A stretch of DNA of 7,020 bases, from positions 1 to 7,020 of the forward strand of contig JAFGNY010000334.1 in the NCBI GenBank assembly GCA_016926765.1, in the 5' to 3' direction. Below the pieces are notes generated by a model, which made no database searches, had not been told where the DNA came from, and saw only the letters and a list, made by a program, of their open reading frames with translations. How positions within the stretch are numbered: the first letter of the stretch is position 1; every line of letters begins with the position of its first letter. The position numbers and the translations under genes were made by a program. Source of the DNA: Bacteroidales bacterium (lineage in GTDB: Bacteria; Bacteroidota; Bacteroidia; Bacteroidales; FEN-979). Below, in pieces: positions 6,940-7,020 of the stretch.

Positions 6940-6975
6940 ACAATCAAAATGTTAAGCAAGGAACTTAAGTATACA

Positions 6976-7020
6976 CTATTTAATTTCTATTCCTGAGTTA
7001 ATTATTTCATCTAAAAAACC
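6976..7020 (-). CDS. C-terminal 14 codons of an unidentified gene, partial
   Basis: From the right edge the minus strand reads GFLDEIINSGIEIK and then TAG (6978-6976). The composition is that of a real, AT-rich coding end, and an intrinsic terminator follows at the expected distance. Only 14 residues are visible, so the family cannot be identified. The call rests mainly on the terminator placement and on protein-like residue use. Confidence 0.4.
   Translation of the reverse strand, partial: GFLDEIINSGIEIK

Overview
The window looks like Bacteroidota (Bacteroidetes-type) chromosome. The evidence is a C-terminal FISUMP domain (Fibrobacter succinogenes major paralogous domain), PKD-like surface repeats typical of that phylum, promoter-like TAnnTTTG motifs, almost no Shine-Dalgarno signal, and moderate GC coding sequence with AT-richer gaps. 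I cannot name the species.

Layout. Positions 2-3136 (+) hold most of a large Eco57I-like adenine-specific DNA methyltransferase / type IIG restriction-modification polypeptide. Its frame is open at the left edge, so the N-terminus lies outside the window. A sharply AT-rich block (about 2512-2705) lies inside its target-recognition half and suggests mosaic exchange. Positions 3137-3500 have no intact gene. On the minus strand they carry a broken remnant of a cytochrome-b-like membrane protein. They also hold a strong hairpin, a 10-bp inverted repeat built from two opposed promoter-like motifs, and a 26-codon reading frame that stops two bases before the next gene.

Positions 3501-6695 (+) encode a 1064-residue exported multidomain protein: signal peptide, IgGFc-binding-type domain, Big_1 Ig-like domain, PKD-like modules and a FISUMP domain. 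A perfect 4-copy heptanucleotide repeat (TTTTCAA) sits exactly at the junction before FISUMP. Gain or loss of one unit would stop translation before or early in FISUMP, so this may be a contingency switch for a surface protein.

Positions 6696-6975 contain short tandem repeats, a 20-nt palindrome between imperfect direct repeats, and a good intrinsic terminator read on the minus strand. That terminator belongs to a gene whose last 14 codons (6976-7020, minus) enter from the right edge.

The two large genes have no evident functional link. The methyltransferase is probably a stand-alone accessory defence gene next to a decayed locus. The repeat-rich surface protein is a separate transcription unit. 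I see no CRISPR array, tRNA, rRNA or intact insertion sequence.
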